The notes under the pieces: generated by a model
Databases searched by the model: none
Told to the model about the DNA's origin: nothing
The model's input: the letters and a program-made list of their open reading frames with translations, nothing else
Made by a program: the position numbers and the translations under genes
Shown: positions 25,301 to 34,565 of the stretch, one piece after another
How the letters are laid out: the number at the start of each line of letters is the position of its first letter
How positions within the stretch are numbered: the first letter of the stretch is position 1
Source of the DNA: an uncultured Lachnospiraceae bacterium
GTDB taxonomy: Bacteria; Bacillota; Clostridia; Lachnospirales; Lachnospiraceae
Direction of reading: 5' to 3'
Assembly: GCA_910578475.1 (NCBI GenBank)
Contig: CAJTRK010000004.1
Location: 1 to 64,000 of the forward strand
Length of the DNA stretch: 64,000 nucleotides

Positions 25301-26770
25301 ATGAATCATAGCGTACAGAAAAAAGAAAATGCTTTTTTGAAAAAATTTAGTAGGACGGACCTGCTTTTGTTGGCGGTCTGTCTTTTGTTTTACCTTCTTT
25401 TTCCAATCTTTGACGGGCCTGTATGGTGTAAAGATTCCCTGAGCTATGCGGGCAAAGACATATCAAGAGAACCGTTATATCCTATGTTTCTTGCCCTGAT
25501 GAAGGTGCTGGACGGCGCGGAAATTTCCGCATCAGGCATGATGGCGGCAGTCATTGTGCAAAGTCTGATTGCGGGCTTTGCAACCTGGTACGCCGGCTAT
25601 GTGGTTAAGAAAACGAAGAATGAAAGCCGCGTGCTGCAATTTGCGACAATCGGATTTCAGTTTGCCGTTTCGCTTCTCTGCCGTTTTGCCGCAATCAGAA
25701 GTTCCGTTTATATAGACTGCATTATGACGGAAGGGGTGTGCCTTTCTCTCTTTGTTCTGTTTACCGTGGAACTGTATCTGTGCATGATTACAGAAAAGAA
25801 ACGTCATATAGCGGCAGCCATGATTTTATCTTTTCTGCTGTTCAGTCTGCGGAAGCAAATGCTGATTACGATAATTATCATGGGTGCAGTCTTTGGATGG
25901 TATTATATCATACGAAGCCGGAAGATACGGAAATTCTGCGCGCTCGTCCTTCTGATGCTTCTGGTGCTTTCTGCCGGTAAATTATTAGACAGGACTTATA
26001 ACTATGTGGTGCGGGGCGCCTGGATAGAGCACTGTCACAATTCGATGGGATTTTTATGTGTGCTGCTTTACACTTCCGATGTGGAAAACGACCAGAACCT
26101 GTTTGAGGACGAAACATTGAAAACGCTGTATCTCGATATTATGGAACAGGCGGAAGAAGAACAGATTTTATACGACGATGCGGAACCGGGATGGCTGCCG
26201 CTTGCCGTACATTTTGCGGACAGCTATGACGCAATCGGCTATGGCATTATCAATCCGGTAGTAGAAGGATATATCGGAGAGAATTTCTCTTATTCGGAAG
26301 TGGAAGCCGCTTTAAAATATGATGAAATCTGCGGCGGAATGGTCAGCGTGCTGCTTCGTCAGGAAAAGGGGCCTTTAATGCAGGTATGGGCATATAACAT
26401 CTGGCGCGGATTCGTTAATTCGATTGCGCGGGCGACAAACCTTCTGAGTCTGTATTCTCTGGCGGCTTACCTGTTTGTCGGAGCGATGGCGTGGTATCTC
26501 ATCGCACAGAAAAAGAAACTGCAAAACATGATGCAGCAGCGGCCGGGTGTGGCGGAATATGAAAACAGCATAGAACAGATTGGGCGGAGCCTTACTTTTA
26601 TGTTCATCGTTCTTATCGCAATTGCGGTTAATTCTCTGACGGTAGGACTGACGATTTTCACGCAGCCGCGATATATGCTTTACAGCATGGGACTGTTTTA
26701 TGCGGCCGGAAGCATGATGCTTTATGATATTTTACGAATAGAACTTATCAAAAAGAGAAAACCCTTGTAG
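25301..26770 (+). CDS. Polytopic membrane protein, possible GT-C-like
   Basis: 489 aa, about ten membrane helices. After helix 1, an extracellular loop reads WCKDSLSYAGKDISREPLYPMFLALM; an acidic pair in loop 1 and the REPLYP motif resemble lipid-linked-sugar glycosyltransferases of the GT-C class, but I cannot confirm a family. A larger soluble loop (about 255-370) separates helix blocks. Monocistronic by position, between fabH and the aldolase. Ribosome site AAGAGG is modest. Confidence 0.55.
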   Translation: MNHSVQKKENAFLKKFSRTDLLLLAVCLLFYLLFPIFDGPVWCKDSLSYAGKDISREPLYPMFLALMKVLDGAEISASGMMAAVIVQSLIAGFATWYAGYVVKKTKNESRVLQFATIGFQFAVSLLCRFAAIRSSVYIDCIMTEGVCLSLFVLFTVELYLCMITEKKRHIAAAMILSFLLFSLRKQMLITIIIMGAVFGWYYIIRSRKIRKFCALVLLMLLVLSAGKLLDRTYNYVVRGAWIEHCHNSMGFLCVLLYTSDVENDQNLFEDETLKTLYLDIMEQAEEEQILYDDAEPGWLPLAVHFADSYDAIGYGIINPVVEGYIGENFSYSEVEAALKYDEICGGMVSVLLRQEKGPLMQVWAYNIWRGFVNSIARATNLLSLYSLAAYLFVGAMAWYLIAQKKKLQNMMQQRPGVAEYENSIEQIGRSLTFMFIVLIAIAVNSLTVGLTIFTQPRYMLYSMGLFYAAGSMMLYDILRIELIKKRKPL

Positions 26771-26844
26771 GCTTGTTTGCTTCATAGTAAAATAAAATCT
26801 GACAAAAATTACATGTTCGTTATGGCGGACAGAAAGGAGCAAAG

Positions 26845-27804
26845 ATGAACGCAGTATTGGAGAGAATACAAAAATTGGGAATCGTACCGGTCGTTGTTTT
26901 GGATAAAGCAGAAGATGCGGAGCCGCTGGCAAAGGCTCTTTGTGAAGGAGGGCTTCCTGTTGCCGAAGTCACATTTCGTACAGAGGCGGCGGAGGAATCT
27001 ATCCGCGTGATGAAACAAAAATTTCCAAAGATGCTTGTCGGAGCGGGAACGGTACTCACAACGGAACAGGTGGACCGTGCCGTCGGAGCGGGCGCGGAAT
27101 TTATCGTAAGCCCGGGGCTTAATCCAACCGTCGTAGAATATTGTATTCAGAAAAACATTCCGGTCGCTCCGGGATGCAGCAATCCTTCGGATATGGAGTG
27201 CGCGCTGGCATTGGGACTGGAAGTGGTTAAATTTTTCCCGGCGGAAGCGGCCGGCGGATTAAAGGCGATTAAGGCAATGGCGGCGCCATATGTGAATCTT
27301 AAATTTATGCCTACGGGCGGAATTAATGCGGGGAATATCAATGACTATCTTGCTTTTCCGAAAATCATTGCCTGCGGCGGAAGCTGGATGGTAAGCGGTG
27401 AGCTTGTAAAGGCGAAAGCGTTTGATAAAATCAGAGAGCTGACAAAAGAAGCCGTTATGACCGTTCACGGGTTTGAATTAAAACACGTCGGAATCAACTG
27501 TGAGAGCGAAGCCGAAGCGGACAAAACGACGGATTTGTTCGACAGCGTATTCGGATTCACGAAGAAACCCGGGAACAGTTCCATTTTTGCAGGAACCTAT
27601 ATCGAGGCGATGAAAACACCGTATCTTGGAGCAAAAGGGCATATTGCCATCGGAACGAACAATATCTGGCGTTCCATCAGTTATCTGGAGGCACTCGGCA
27701 TCGAAGTGGATATGGAGACTGCAAGCTATAAGGAAGGAGTGTTGCGCGCCGTTTATCTGAAAGAAGAAGTTTCCGGATTTGCATTACATTTGCTGCAAAA
27801 ATAG
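26845..27804 (+). CDS. KDPG/KHG aldolase fused to a VOC-like domain
   Basis: 319 aa. Residues 1-210 are a class I aldolase barrel: Glu41 in VAEVTFRTEAA, Schiff-base Lys129 in LEVVKFFPAEAAGG, and PTGGI. It cleaves 2-keto-3-deoxy-6-phosphogluconate to pyruvate and glyceraldehyde-3-phosphate. Residues from about 213 (LKHVGINCESEAEADKTTDL) form a glyoxalase/VOC-like domain, ending VSGFALHLLQK. The second domain may extend specificity or bind a metal; its role is not known. It shares a transcript with the LacI gene 39 nt downstream. Confidence 0.88.
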   Translation: MNAVLERIQKLGIVPVVVLDKAEDAEPLAKALCEGGLPVAEVTFRTEAAEESIRVMKQKFPKMLVGAGTVLTTEQVDRAVGAGAEFIVSPGLNPTVVEYCIQKNIPVAPGCSNPSDMECALALGLEVVKFFPAEAAGGLKAIKAMAAPYVNLKFMPTGGINAGNINDYLAFPKIIACGGSWMVSGELVKAKAFDKIRELTKEAVMTVHGFELKHVGINCESEAEADKTTDLFDSVFGFTKKPGNSSIFAGTYIEAMKTPYLGAKGHIAIGTNNIWRSISYLEALGIEVDMETASYKEGVLRAVYLKEEVSGFALHLLQK

Positions 27805-27843
27805 TTGGAAGAACACGCCGGCAGATAGAGGAAAGGTAATCAG

Positions 27844-28887
27844 ATGGTCACTTTAAAAGAAATCGCCAAAGAATGTAACGTTTCACCGACTACCGTGTCC
27901 AATATCCTGAACGGAAAACCGAAAGTCGGAGAGGAGACAAAAGCCCGCGTTCTGGAAGTCATTGACAGGCGGGGATACAGGCCAAATTATATTGCGCAGG
28001 GACTGCGGAATCAGAAAACAAAAACCATCGGTATCATTGCGGAAGATATCGCGCAGTTTACGACGCCGGAAATCGTAGAGGGCATCATGAGCTTCTGTGA
28101 GGAAAGAGGGTATCGCACAATTGTGAAGAACCTTCGTCTTTATGCCAGATGGAATGATTCCTGGTTCAGCAACGAGACCAGTTATCATTCGATTCTCGAC
28201 CCGGTCATGAAAGAGCTGGATTCGATTATGTTGGACGGCATAATTTATATTGCCGGCCATGCGAGGATGATTCATTGCTTTTCGGAGGGGGTCAGAATTC
28301 CTGCGGTGATGTCGTATGCTTTTGACACTAATCCGAAGATACCTTCTGTTGTTGTGGACGATAAAAAATCGGCCTATGAGATAGTGCAGTATGTTATATC
28401 CAAAGGACACCGGAAAATAGGCGTTATCGGCGGAAAAGCCGATAATATACATACACAGCAGAGACTTCTCGGCTATCAGAAAGCGCTGTTTGAAAATCAG
28501 ATTTTGTATAATCCGTCATGGATACGCTATGCGCGGTGGGACAAAGAAAGCGCCTATCAGGAAGCAAAGGAACTTCTGAAAACGGATGTGACGGCGGTAT
28601 TCTGCATGTCTGACAGAATGGCGGGCGGCGTATATCAGCACCTTGCGGAAAAAGGACTTCGGGCCGGAGAAGATATTGCCGTAGTGGGTTTTGACAATCA
28701 GGATATTGCGGAATATTTTGTGCCGGGTCTGACGACAATGGCGCTTCCGTTAAAGGAAATCGGCCATACTTCCGCAGACCTTTTGTTACGGCAGATGGAA
28801 GATGAAAAGACGGGTGAGGCACCGGGGCAGATAAAAAAACTGATTCCCTGTACTTTTATCGAGCGGGCGTCGGTTCACCGGATATAA
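27844..28887 (+). CDS. LacI-family transcriptional regulator
   Basis: 347 aa. N-terminal HTH VTLKEIAKECNVSPTTVSNI plus hinge region GYRPNYIAQGLRNQKT, then a periplasmic-binding-protein-like sensor domain with VVGFDNQDIAEYF near the end. It probably responds to a pentose- or uronate-derived sugar and controls the adjacent arabinoxylan genes. Candidate operators with CGTTAAAC lie before GH51 (29054) and the transporter (32549). Confidence 0.9.
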   Translation: MVTLKEIAKECNVSPTTVSNILNGKPKVGEETKARVLEVIDRRGYRPNYIAQGLRNQKTKTIGIIAEDIAQFTTPEIVEGIMSFCEERGYRTIVKNLRLYARWNDSWFSNETSYHSILDPVMKELDSIMLDGIIYIAGHARMIHCFSEGVRIPAVMSYAFDTNPKIPSVVVDDKKSAYEIVQYVISKGHRKIGVIGGKADNIHTQQRLLGYQKALFENQILYNPSWIRYARWDKESAYQEAKELLKTDVTAVFCMSDRMAGGVYQHLAEKGLRAGEDIAVVGFDNQDIAEYFVPGLTTMALPLKEIGHTSADLLLRQMEDEKTGEAPGQIKKLIPCTFIERASVHRI

Positions 28888-28976
28888 GTGTGAAATTCTT
28901 CACACCGAAGAATGCGAAAAGCACGCATTTTTCATTGAATATTTGTGCCGCCGCAGGCGGCATGTTTGGCAGGATG
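28888..28976 (+). repeat. Structured intergenic element, copy B
   Basis: It starts at the LacI stop. GTGTGAA (28888-28894) pairs with TTCACAC (28899-28905), then AATGCG/CGCATT (28911-28929), then GCCGCC-GCA-GGCGGC (28947-28961). About 36 nt from 28937 match copy A (11080-11115) with roughly six differences. Confidence 0.6.
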
Positions 28977-28981
28977 AAAAA

Positions 28982-29011
28982 AGAATGTCCGATATGAGGG
29001 CATTCTTTTTT
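28982..29011 (+). terminator. Intrinsic terminator after the LacI gene
   Basis: AGAATGTCC pairs with GGGCATTCT (one G-T pair), followed by six T. Confidence 0.8.
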
Positions 29012-29013
29012 AG

Positions 29014-29042
29014 TTGACAGACCTGTATGCACACCCTATAAT
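29014..29042 (+). promoter_or_regulatory. Sigma-A promoter of the GH51 gene
   Basis: Perfect TTGACA (29014-29019), 17-nt spacer and TATAAT (29037-29042). Confidence 0.9.
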
Positions 29043-29053
29043 TGCATTAACAG

Positions 29054-29067
29054 GTTGAACGTTAAAC
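29054..29067 (+). promoter_or_regulatory. LacI-type operator candidate
   Basis: GTTGAACGTTAAAC is a near-palindrome with a central CG, 11 nt after the -10 box, the layout expected for a LacI-family repressor site. Confidence 0.55.
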
Positions 29068-29094
29068 TTAATTTTAGAGAAGGGAAAAGAGGGT

Positions 29095-30597
29095 ATGAAA
29101 CTTTATATTAACGAGCAACAGAAAAAGGGCCGTATTGCACCGGAAATTTACGGTCATTTCAGCGAACATCTTGGGAGATGTATTTACGAGGGGCTGTATG
29201 TGGGCGAAAATTCGGAAGTGCCTAATGAGAACGGCATGAGAAAAGACGTGGTGGAGGCATTAAAGGAAATCGGTGTTCCGGTGCTGCGCTGGCCAGGGGG
29301 CTGTTTTGCGGATGAATACCACTGGAAAGACGGAATCGGACCGAAAGAAGACCGGAAGAGGATGGTCAATACGCACTGGGGCGGCGTAACCGAGGATAAC
29401 AGCTTTGGAACGCATGAATATTTCGAGCTTTGCAGGCAACTCGGGTGCAAAACTTATGTGTGCGGCAATGTGGGGAGCGGCACGGTGCAGGAAATGAGCG
29501 AATGGGTGGAATACATGACTTTTGACGGGGTATCGCCGATGGCCGAGCTGCGGAAAAAGAACGGACATGAAAAAGCCTGGAAACTTGATTATTTTGGAGT
29601 CGGCAATGAAAACTGGGGCTGCGGCGGCAATATGACGCCGGACTATTATGCGCATTTATACCGTAGATATCAGACCTATGTGAGAAATTATGATAAAAAC
29701 GCGCCTGTGTTTAAAGTGTGCGGCGGCGCGGACGCGACTGACTACAACTGGACCGATACGGTACTGCACGAATGCTTCAGAAAACCGGCGCCGGAATCGG
29801 CGCATGGATTCATGGACGGGCTTTCCGTACATTATTATGTGGGCGTGGAAAAGGGACAGCATAAAGGAAACGCGACGAATTTTGATGAAAACGAATGGTT
29901 TTATACGATGAAACGTGCGCTCGGCATGGAAGACGTTATCAGGAGACACGGAGCAATTATGGATCGGTATGACCCGGAGAAAAAAATCGGAATGATTGTG
30001 GATGAGTGGGGCTGCTGGCACGATGTGGAAACCGGAACGAATCCGGGCTTTTTGTACCAGCAGAGTACGATGCGGGATGCCATCGTGGCGGGCGTGACGC
30101 TGAATATTTTCAATAAACATTGTGACCGTGTAAAGATGGCATGTATTGCGCAAATTGTCAACGTGCTGCAGGCGGTTGTCCTGACGGAAGGGAAAAAGAT
30201 GCTGCGGACGCCAACCTGGCAGGTATTCCATATGTATAAGCACCATCAGGGCGCAGAACTTGTGGAAAGCTGTCTGGAAGGAAACGGCACGACCGGAACG
30301 GAAGAAATGCAGGTAACGGACGTGCATGAGTCGGTTTCCGTAGATAAAGACGGCGTTGTGACGGTAACGTTAAATAATCTTTCCCTGACCGATGAGAAAG
30401 AACTGGAAATTGTGCTGGCGGAGAAAAATCCTTCTTCTGTGGAAGGAACGATTCTGCATGGCGCGATGAATGCGCATAATACGTTTGAAGAGCCTGAAAA
30501 CGTAGTGGAAAAAGAATTTCAGGAATTTACCCTGACAGAACGGGGAATTACTTTGACAATTCCGCCATGCAGCGTTATGATGCTTCGGATTCATTAA
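29095..30597 (+). CDS. Alpha-L-arabinofuranosidase, GH51
   Basis: 500 aa, no signal peptide, so cytoplasmic. GH51 landmarks: N-terminal IAPEIYGHFSEHLGRCIYEG, RWPGGCFADEYHW, acid/base Glu172 in GVGNENWGCGG, nucleophile Glu304 in IVDEWGCWHD, and a C-terminal beta-sandwich. It removes arabinofuranosyl groups from imported arabino- or arabinoxylo-oligosaccharides. First gene after the LacI-operator promoter. Confidence 0.95.
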   Translation: MKLYINEQQKKGRIAPEIYGHFSEHLGRCIYEGLYVGENSEVPNENGMRKDVVEALKEIGVPVLRWPGGCFADEYHWKDGIGPKEDRKRMVNTHWGGVTEDNSFGTHEYFELCRQLGCKTYVCGNVGSGTVQEMSEWVEYMTFDGVSPMAELRKKNGHEKAWKLDYFGVGNENWGCGGNMTPDYYAHLYRRYQTYVRNYDKNAPVFKVCGGADATDYNWTDTVLHECFRKPAPESAHGFMDGLSVHYYVGVEKGQHKGNATNFDENEWFYTMKRALGMEDVIRRHGAIMDRYDPEKKIGMIVDEWGCWHDVETGTNPGFLYQQSTMRDAIVAGVTLNIFNKHCDRVKMACIAQIVNVLQAVVLTEGKKMLRTPTWQVFHMYKHHQGAELVESCLEGNGTTGTEEMQVTDVHESVSVDKDGVVTVTLNNLSLTDEKELEIVLAEKNPSSVEGTILHGAMNAHNTFEEPENVVEKEFQEFTLTERGITLTIPPCSVMMLRIH

Positions 30598-30719
30598 ACA
30601 GAGCGCGGAGATTTCCGGCGCGGGACATACGGTGCAGGGACCGCGGCTGTAAGGCAGGCCGCGGAAAGCCGGCGCAGGGAACGTATAAAGGTTATGGAAG
30701 ATGGAGGTGATTTACATAG

Positions 30720-32267
30720 ATGATACGAATAGCGGAAACGGAAAACGGCAAGGTTCGGGGAATTGAGGCGGCGGACCCGAGAATTACCGCATTTAAAGGG
30801 ATTCCTTTTGCGGCGCCTCCGGTCGGAAAGAACAGATGGCGTGCGCCGCAGCCCTGTGAAAACTGGGAAGGAATACGGGACGCGTCCCGATTTGCACCCA
30901 TCGCGGTACAGGATACGCCGGGGCTTGGCGACGACGTTTATTGCCGGGAATGGCATGTTGACCCGGAAACACCGATGAGCGAGGACTGTCTGTATCTGAA
31001 TATCTGGACCGGTGCAAAAAGTGCGGAAGAAAAGCAGCCGGTGCTCGTCTGGTTCTACGGCGGCGCGCTCCAGTGGGGCTACCCGTCGGAGATGGAATTT
31101 GACGGGGAACGGCTGGCAAGACGCGGCGTGATAGTCGTAACGGTGAATTACCGGATTAATGTATTCGGTTTTATGGCACATCCGCAGCTGACGAAGGAAC
31201 AGGCGGATGCCCCTGCGAATTTCGGAAATCTGGACCAGCAGGCAGGGTTAAAGTGGGTAGTACGGAATATCCGCGCATTTGGCGGCGACCCGGAGAAGAT
31301 TACGATTGCGGGGCAGTCGGCTGGCGGCGGAAGCGTGCTGAGTCAAATGGCGTGTCCTGCGAATAAGGGCCTGTTCAGAGGCGCGGTCATTATGAGCGCA
31401 ATGATTCGAAATCCCTATGAGGAAGGCGGATTCGGCGTTCCGAAGCCGTTACGGGAAGCGGAGAAGAACGGCATGAATTTTCTTGGCTTTCTCGGCGTAT
31501 CGACGATTGAAGAAGCAAGGGAACTGGACGCATTTTATATTTGCCAAAAATATGCGGAGTACCGTGAGACATTTTCCTTTATGGGGCCGGCGGTGGACAA
31601 TCGTTTCTGCTTCGGAGACCCGCTTGCGCTCTTTTTACAGGGAAAAAGCGCCGATGTTCCGGTTATGGCGGGCAATACCGAGGATGAGTTTCCGGCATAT
31701 CTGAAAGCGGATTCCGAAGAAGAGATGCGGGAAAAAGCAAGGGCGGCATTCGGGGAACGAGCGGAGGAATTTTTGCGGATTCCGGAAGCTCTGGCCTGTG
31801 ATGAAACGGGATGCTATGGGAAAATTAACGGGCTCGAATGCACTATTAAAGGAATTTTAGACAGACGTACGGCCGAAGGCATCGGTAAAAATCACTATTA
31901 TTATAAATTTGCGGCGGATATTCCGGGATGGGACAACGCGGGAAACTTCCATTCCGTGGATTTATGGTTCTTTTTTGAAACGCTGGCGAAATGCTGGCGG
32001 CCGTTTACCGGGAAGCATTATGACCTGGCCCGCCGGATGTGTAATTACTGGGCGAATTTTATTAAGAACGGAGACCCGAATGGCTCCGACGCGGACCAGC
32101 TGCCCATGCCGGAGTGGAAGCCTTATACGCATGAGAAACCCTGTGAAATGGTATTTACAACGGAGGGCGCGGCGCCGGTACGAAACGGCCCGGAGCCGGA
32201 CGGCGGGGAAAGCGAATTTATGCGTTTCCTGATGGAAGCTTCCGTCAGGCGTCTGGAAGGGAACTGA
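30720..32267 (+). CDS. Type B carboxylesterase
   Basis: 515 aa, alpha/beta hydrolase. N-terminal AFKGIPFAAPPVGKNRW and EDCLYLNIW are family signatures; nucleophile Ser200 lies in ITIAGQSAGGG; the C-terminal His is in the region NFHSVDLWFFFE. No signal peptide. In this locus it may remove acetyl or feruloyl esters from imported xylo-oligosaccharides. The usual HGGG oxyanion stretch reads FYGGAL. Ribosome site GGAGGTGA 9 nt upstream. Confidence 0.88.
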   Translation: MIRIAETENGKVRGIEAADPRITAFKGIPFAAPPVGKNRWRAPQPCENWEGIRDASRFAPIAVQDTPGLGDDVYCREWHVDPETPMSEDCLYLNIWTGAKSAEEKQPVLVWFYGGALQWGYPSEMEFDGERLARRGVIVVTVNYRINVFGFMAHPQLTKEQADAPANFGNLDQQAGLKWVVRNIRAFGGDPEKITIAGQSAGGGSVLSQMACPANKGLFRGAVIMSAMIRNPYEEGGFGVPKPLREAEKNGMNFLGFLGVSTIEEARELDAFYICQKYAEYRETFSFMGPAVDNRFCFGDPLALFLQGKSADVPVMAGNTEDEFPAYLKADSEEEMREKARAAFGERAEEFLRIPEALACDETGCYGKINGLECTIKGILDRRTAEGIGKNHYYYKFAADIPGWDNAGNFHSVDLWFFFETLAKCWRPFTGKHYDLARRMCNYWANFIKNGDPNGSDADQLPMPEWKPYTHEKPCEMVFTTEGAAPVRNGPEPDGGESEFMRFLMEASVRRLEGN

Positions 32268-32333
32268 CGAAGTCTGGCAAAGTGTTTTCAATGCAACGGA
32301 AACGAAGAACGGAAATTGGATAAGAAAGCATAG

Positions 32334-32367
32334 AAAAAGGGAACGTCAAAACAGATGTTCCCTTTTT
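32334..32367 (+). terminator. Intrinsic terminator after the esterase gene
   Basis: AAAAAGGGAAC pairs with GTTCCCTTTTT across a 12-nt loop. It could act in both directions. Confidence 0.85.
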
Positions 32368-32507
32368 GCGTTCAAACTGTAACGATACACATAAAAATGA
32401 ATTGGGAAAATGCCGATAATAATTTGGAAAATATGAAATTATAAGTCAAAATATACTACAACATTGTCAATAAACTGGCAAAAAGTACAAATGAAGACAA
32501 AAAAAGG

Positions 32508-32536
32508 TTGACAAAGTGATGAAATTGCTATATTCT
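32508..32536 (+). promoter_or_regulatory. Sigma-A promoter of the sugar transporter
   Basis: TTGACA (32508-32513), 17-nt spacer, TATTCT (32531-32536). Confidence 0.8.
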
Positions 32537-32548
32537 TTTTATAAACAA

Positions 32549-32562
32549 GTAAATCGTTAAAC
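32549..32562 (+). promoter_or_regulatory. Operator-like site before the transporter
   Basis: GTAAATCGTTAAAC shares the half-site CGTTAAAC and the same distance past the -10 box with the site at 29054, though its left arm is weaker. Confidence 0.45.
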
Positions 32563-32583
32563 TAAAAAGAGGGAGGATTCTAT

Positions 32584-33504
32584 ATGCTGCATAAACTCGA
32601 TAAAAAGAAATGGTATTCCTTCAAACTGTTTCTTTTTGTTCTGCCTTTTATTGTGCTGGTACTTCTGTTTTCCTACTACCCGCTCTATGGCTGGCTGTAT
32701 GCGTTTTATGATTACCGGCCGCCGAGACCGTTTTCCGAGGCGGAGTTTGTAGGACTGAAGTGGTTCAAGTCGCTGGTGGAAAATCCAATTAAAATAGCGC
32801 AGCTCTGGCAGGTATTAAAAAATACGTTTGTCATGAGCGGAATAACACTTGGCACTTCATGGATTCCGATGCTTTTTGCAGTATTTTTGAATGAAATACA
32901 TTGTGTTCCGTTCCGTAAATTTGTACAGACGGTTACGACGCTTCCGAATTTTATCAGTTGGGTATTGGTCTACTCCGTTGCGTTCAGCTTTTTTAACAGC
33001 ACGGGTATGGTAAATTCTTTCCTGATGAGCACAGGGCTGACCAAAGAACCGATTCTGTTCCTGCAGTCTTCCGATAATGTCTGGCTGACCCAGTGGCTGT
33101 GGCTTACCTGGAAGAATCTTGGATGGGCGGCGATTATGTATATAGCGGCGATTTCCAGCATTGACGGGGAACTGTTCCAGGCGGCGAAAGTAGACGGTGC
33201 GACGAGGATGCAGATGATTCGTTATATTACGATTCCGAGTCTCCTTCCGACTTTCTTTGTTCTTTTGATGATGAATATCGGTAATTTCCTTTCAAACGGT
33301 ATGGAACAATATTATGTATTCCAGAATGCTTTCAACAAGGAGTACATCCAGGTGCTTGATTTGTATGTTTATAATCTGGCGATGGGAAGCGGCAGCTATT
33401 CCGTATCGGTTGCGCTTAGTATGTTGAAGAGTATTGTCAGCGTGATTCTTTTAATCGTTGCAAATACGGTTTCCAAAGTGACAAGAGGCGAAAGTTTCTT
33501 GTAG
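32584..33504 (+). CDS. ABC oligosaccharide permease, LplB type
   Basis: 306 aa. About six membrane helices; the N-terminus FVLPFIVLVLLFSYYPLYGW and YDYRPPRPFSEAEFVGLKWF are typical of LplB/YtcP-group permeases of the CUT1 family. The EAA loop (YIAAISSIDGELFQAAKVDG) contacts the ATPase. No ATPase is encoded here, so a shared MsmX-like ATPase elsewhere is inferred. Co-transcribed with the next two genes. Confidence 0.92.
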   Translation: MLHKLDKKKWYSFKLFLFVLPFIVLVLLFSYYPLYGWLYAFYDYRPPRPFSEAEFVGLKWFKSLVENPIKIAQLWQVLKNTFVMSGITLGTSWIPMLFAVFLNEIHCVPFRKFVQTVTTLPNFISWVLVYSVAFSFFNSTGMVNSFLMSTGLTKEPILFLQSSDNVWLTQWLWLTWKNLGWAAIMYIAAISSIDGELFQAAKVDGATRMQMIRYITIPSLLPTFFVLLMMNIGNFLSNGMEQYYVFQNAFNKEYIQVLDLYVYNLAMGSGSYSVSVALSMLKSIVSVILLIVANTVSKVTRGESFL

Positions 33505-33506
33505 GA

Positions 33507-33529
33507 ACAAAGAAAGGTATGGTTATTTT
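33507..33529 (+). promoter_or_regulatory. Recurring translation leader, copy 7
   Basis: AAGAAAGGTATGGTTATTTT precedes ATG 33530. The inner ATG is out of frame here. Confidence 0.55.
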
Positions 33530-34453
33530 ATGGCGGGAAAGACAGTTAAGAAAAAGAAAATGCACCAAAGTCCGGGGGACAGGATGGTCAGCATTGTCTG
33601 TTACATATTTTTTTCCATATGCGCGCTTTTGTGCCTGTATCCGTTTTATTACATATTTATCAATACCATAAGCGCGAACGATTTAAGCGCAAGAGGCGTT
33701 ATCATGTTCTGGCCGCAGGGGCTTCATCTGAAAAATTATAAAAGTGCGCTCGGCATAGATGGGTTATTCCAGGCGGCGAAAATTTCCGTTTTTCGTACGG
33801 TAATCGGTACGGTAGGAACGGTGAGCGCCTCCGCGTTTCTTGGATTTATGTTCACGCAGGAAAAGATGTGGCATAGAAAATTCTGGTACAGACTGCTGAT
33901 TGCGACAATGTATTTTAACGCGGGTATTATTCCCTGGTTCCTGGTTATGAAGAATATGCACCTGACCAATAATTTCTGGGGGTATATTCTTCCGGTAATC
34001 GTATCTCCTTTCCATATTGTTCTGACAAAAACATTTGTGGAGTCGATTCCAAAAGAGCTGCAAGAGGCGGCTGAAATCGACGGGGCCGGTGTCCTGACTG
34101 TATTTTTCAAGATTATGATACCGGTTATCAAGCCGATTATGGCTACGGTCGCAATCTTCGCGGCAGTTAATCAGTGGAATGCTTTTCAGGATACGCTGCT
34201 TCTGGTTACGGATACGAAGCTTTACCCGTTACAGTTTGTCCTGTATCAGTATCTGAACCAGGCCAGTTCACTTTCTGCCCTTGCCAATACGAGCAGTTCC
34301 AGTTCGCTGGCGGCCGCGGCGGCGACGACACAGACGGCTACCAGTATTCGTATGACGATTACGGTTATCGTTGTACTGCCGATTATGATGGTATATCCTT
34401 TCTTCCAGAAATATTTCGTGAAAGGTATCATGATTGGGGCGGTCAAAGGATAG
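33530..34453 (+). CDS. ABC oligosaccharide permease, LplC/YtcP type
   Basis: 307 aa. Basic N-terminus, then SIVCYIFFSICALLCLYPFY and NTISANDLSARG, followed by the EAA loop (ELQEAAEIDGAGVLTVFFKI). Six helices of the CUT1 MalG-type fold. A Ser/Ala-rich insert (about residues 245-280) lies before the last helix. Partner of the upstream permease. Confidence 0.92.
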   Translation: MAGKTVKKKKMHQSPGDRMVSIVCYIFFSICALLCLYPFYYIFINTISANDLSARGVIMFWPQGLHLKNYKSALGIDGLFQAAKISVFRTVIGTVGTVSASAFLGFMFTQEKMWHRKFWYRLLIATMYFNAGIIPWFLVMKNMHLTNNFWGYILPVIVSPFHIVLTKTFVESIPKELQEAAEIDGAGVLTVFFKIMIPVIKPIMATVAIFAAVNQWNAFQDTLLLVTDTKLYPLQFVLYQYLNQASSLSALANTSSSSSLAAAAATTQTATSIRMTITVIVVLPIMMVYPFFQKYFVKGIMIGAVKG

Positions 34454-34492
34454 GGTGAGAAGAACGTGTAGAGGATACAGAAGTTATGTCGG

Positions 34493-34512
34493 TGATGAAC
34501 AGGGACATCACT
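34493..34512 (+). other. Small hairpin between permease and binding-protein genes
   Basis: GTGATG and CATCAC around an 8-nt loop, in the 112-nt gap. It may set relative transcript levels of the binding protein. Confidence 0.35.
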
Positions 34513-34565
34513 CAGAGGGGGGAATAGTCTCTGCTTGTTATAAATAATTTATCAGGAGGTAAATC

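Noticed and set aside
34493..34512. Riboswitch before the binding-protein gene
   Set aside because: Only one short hairpin is present, with no conserved aptamer-like structure.
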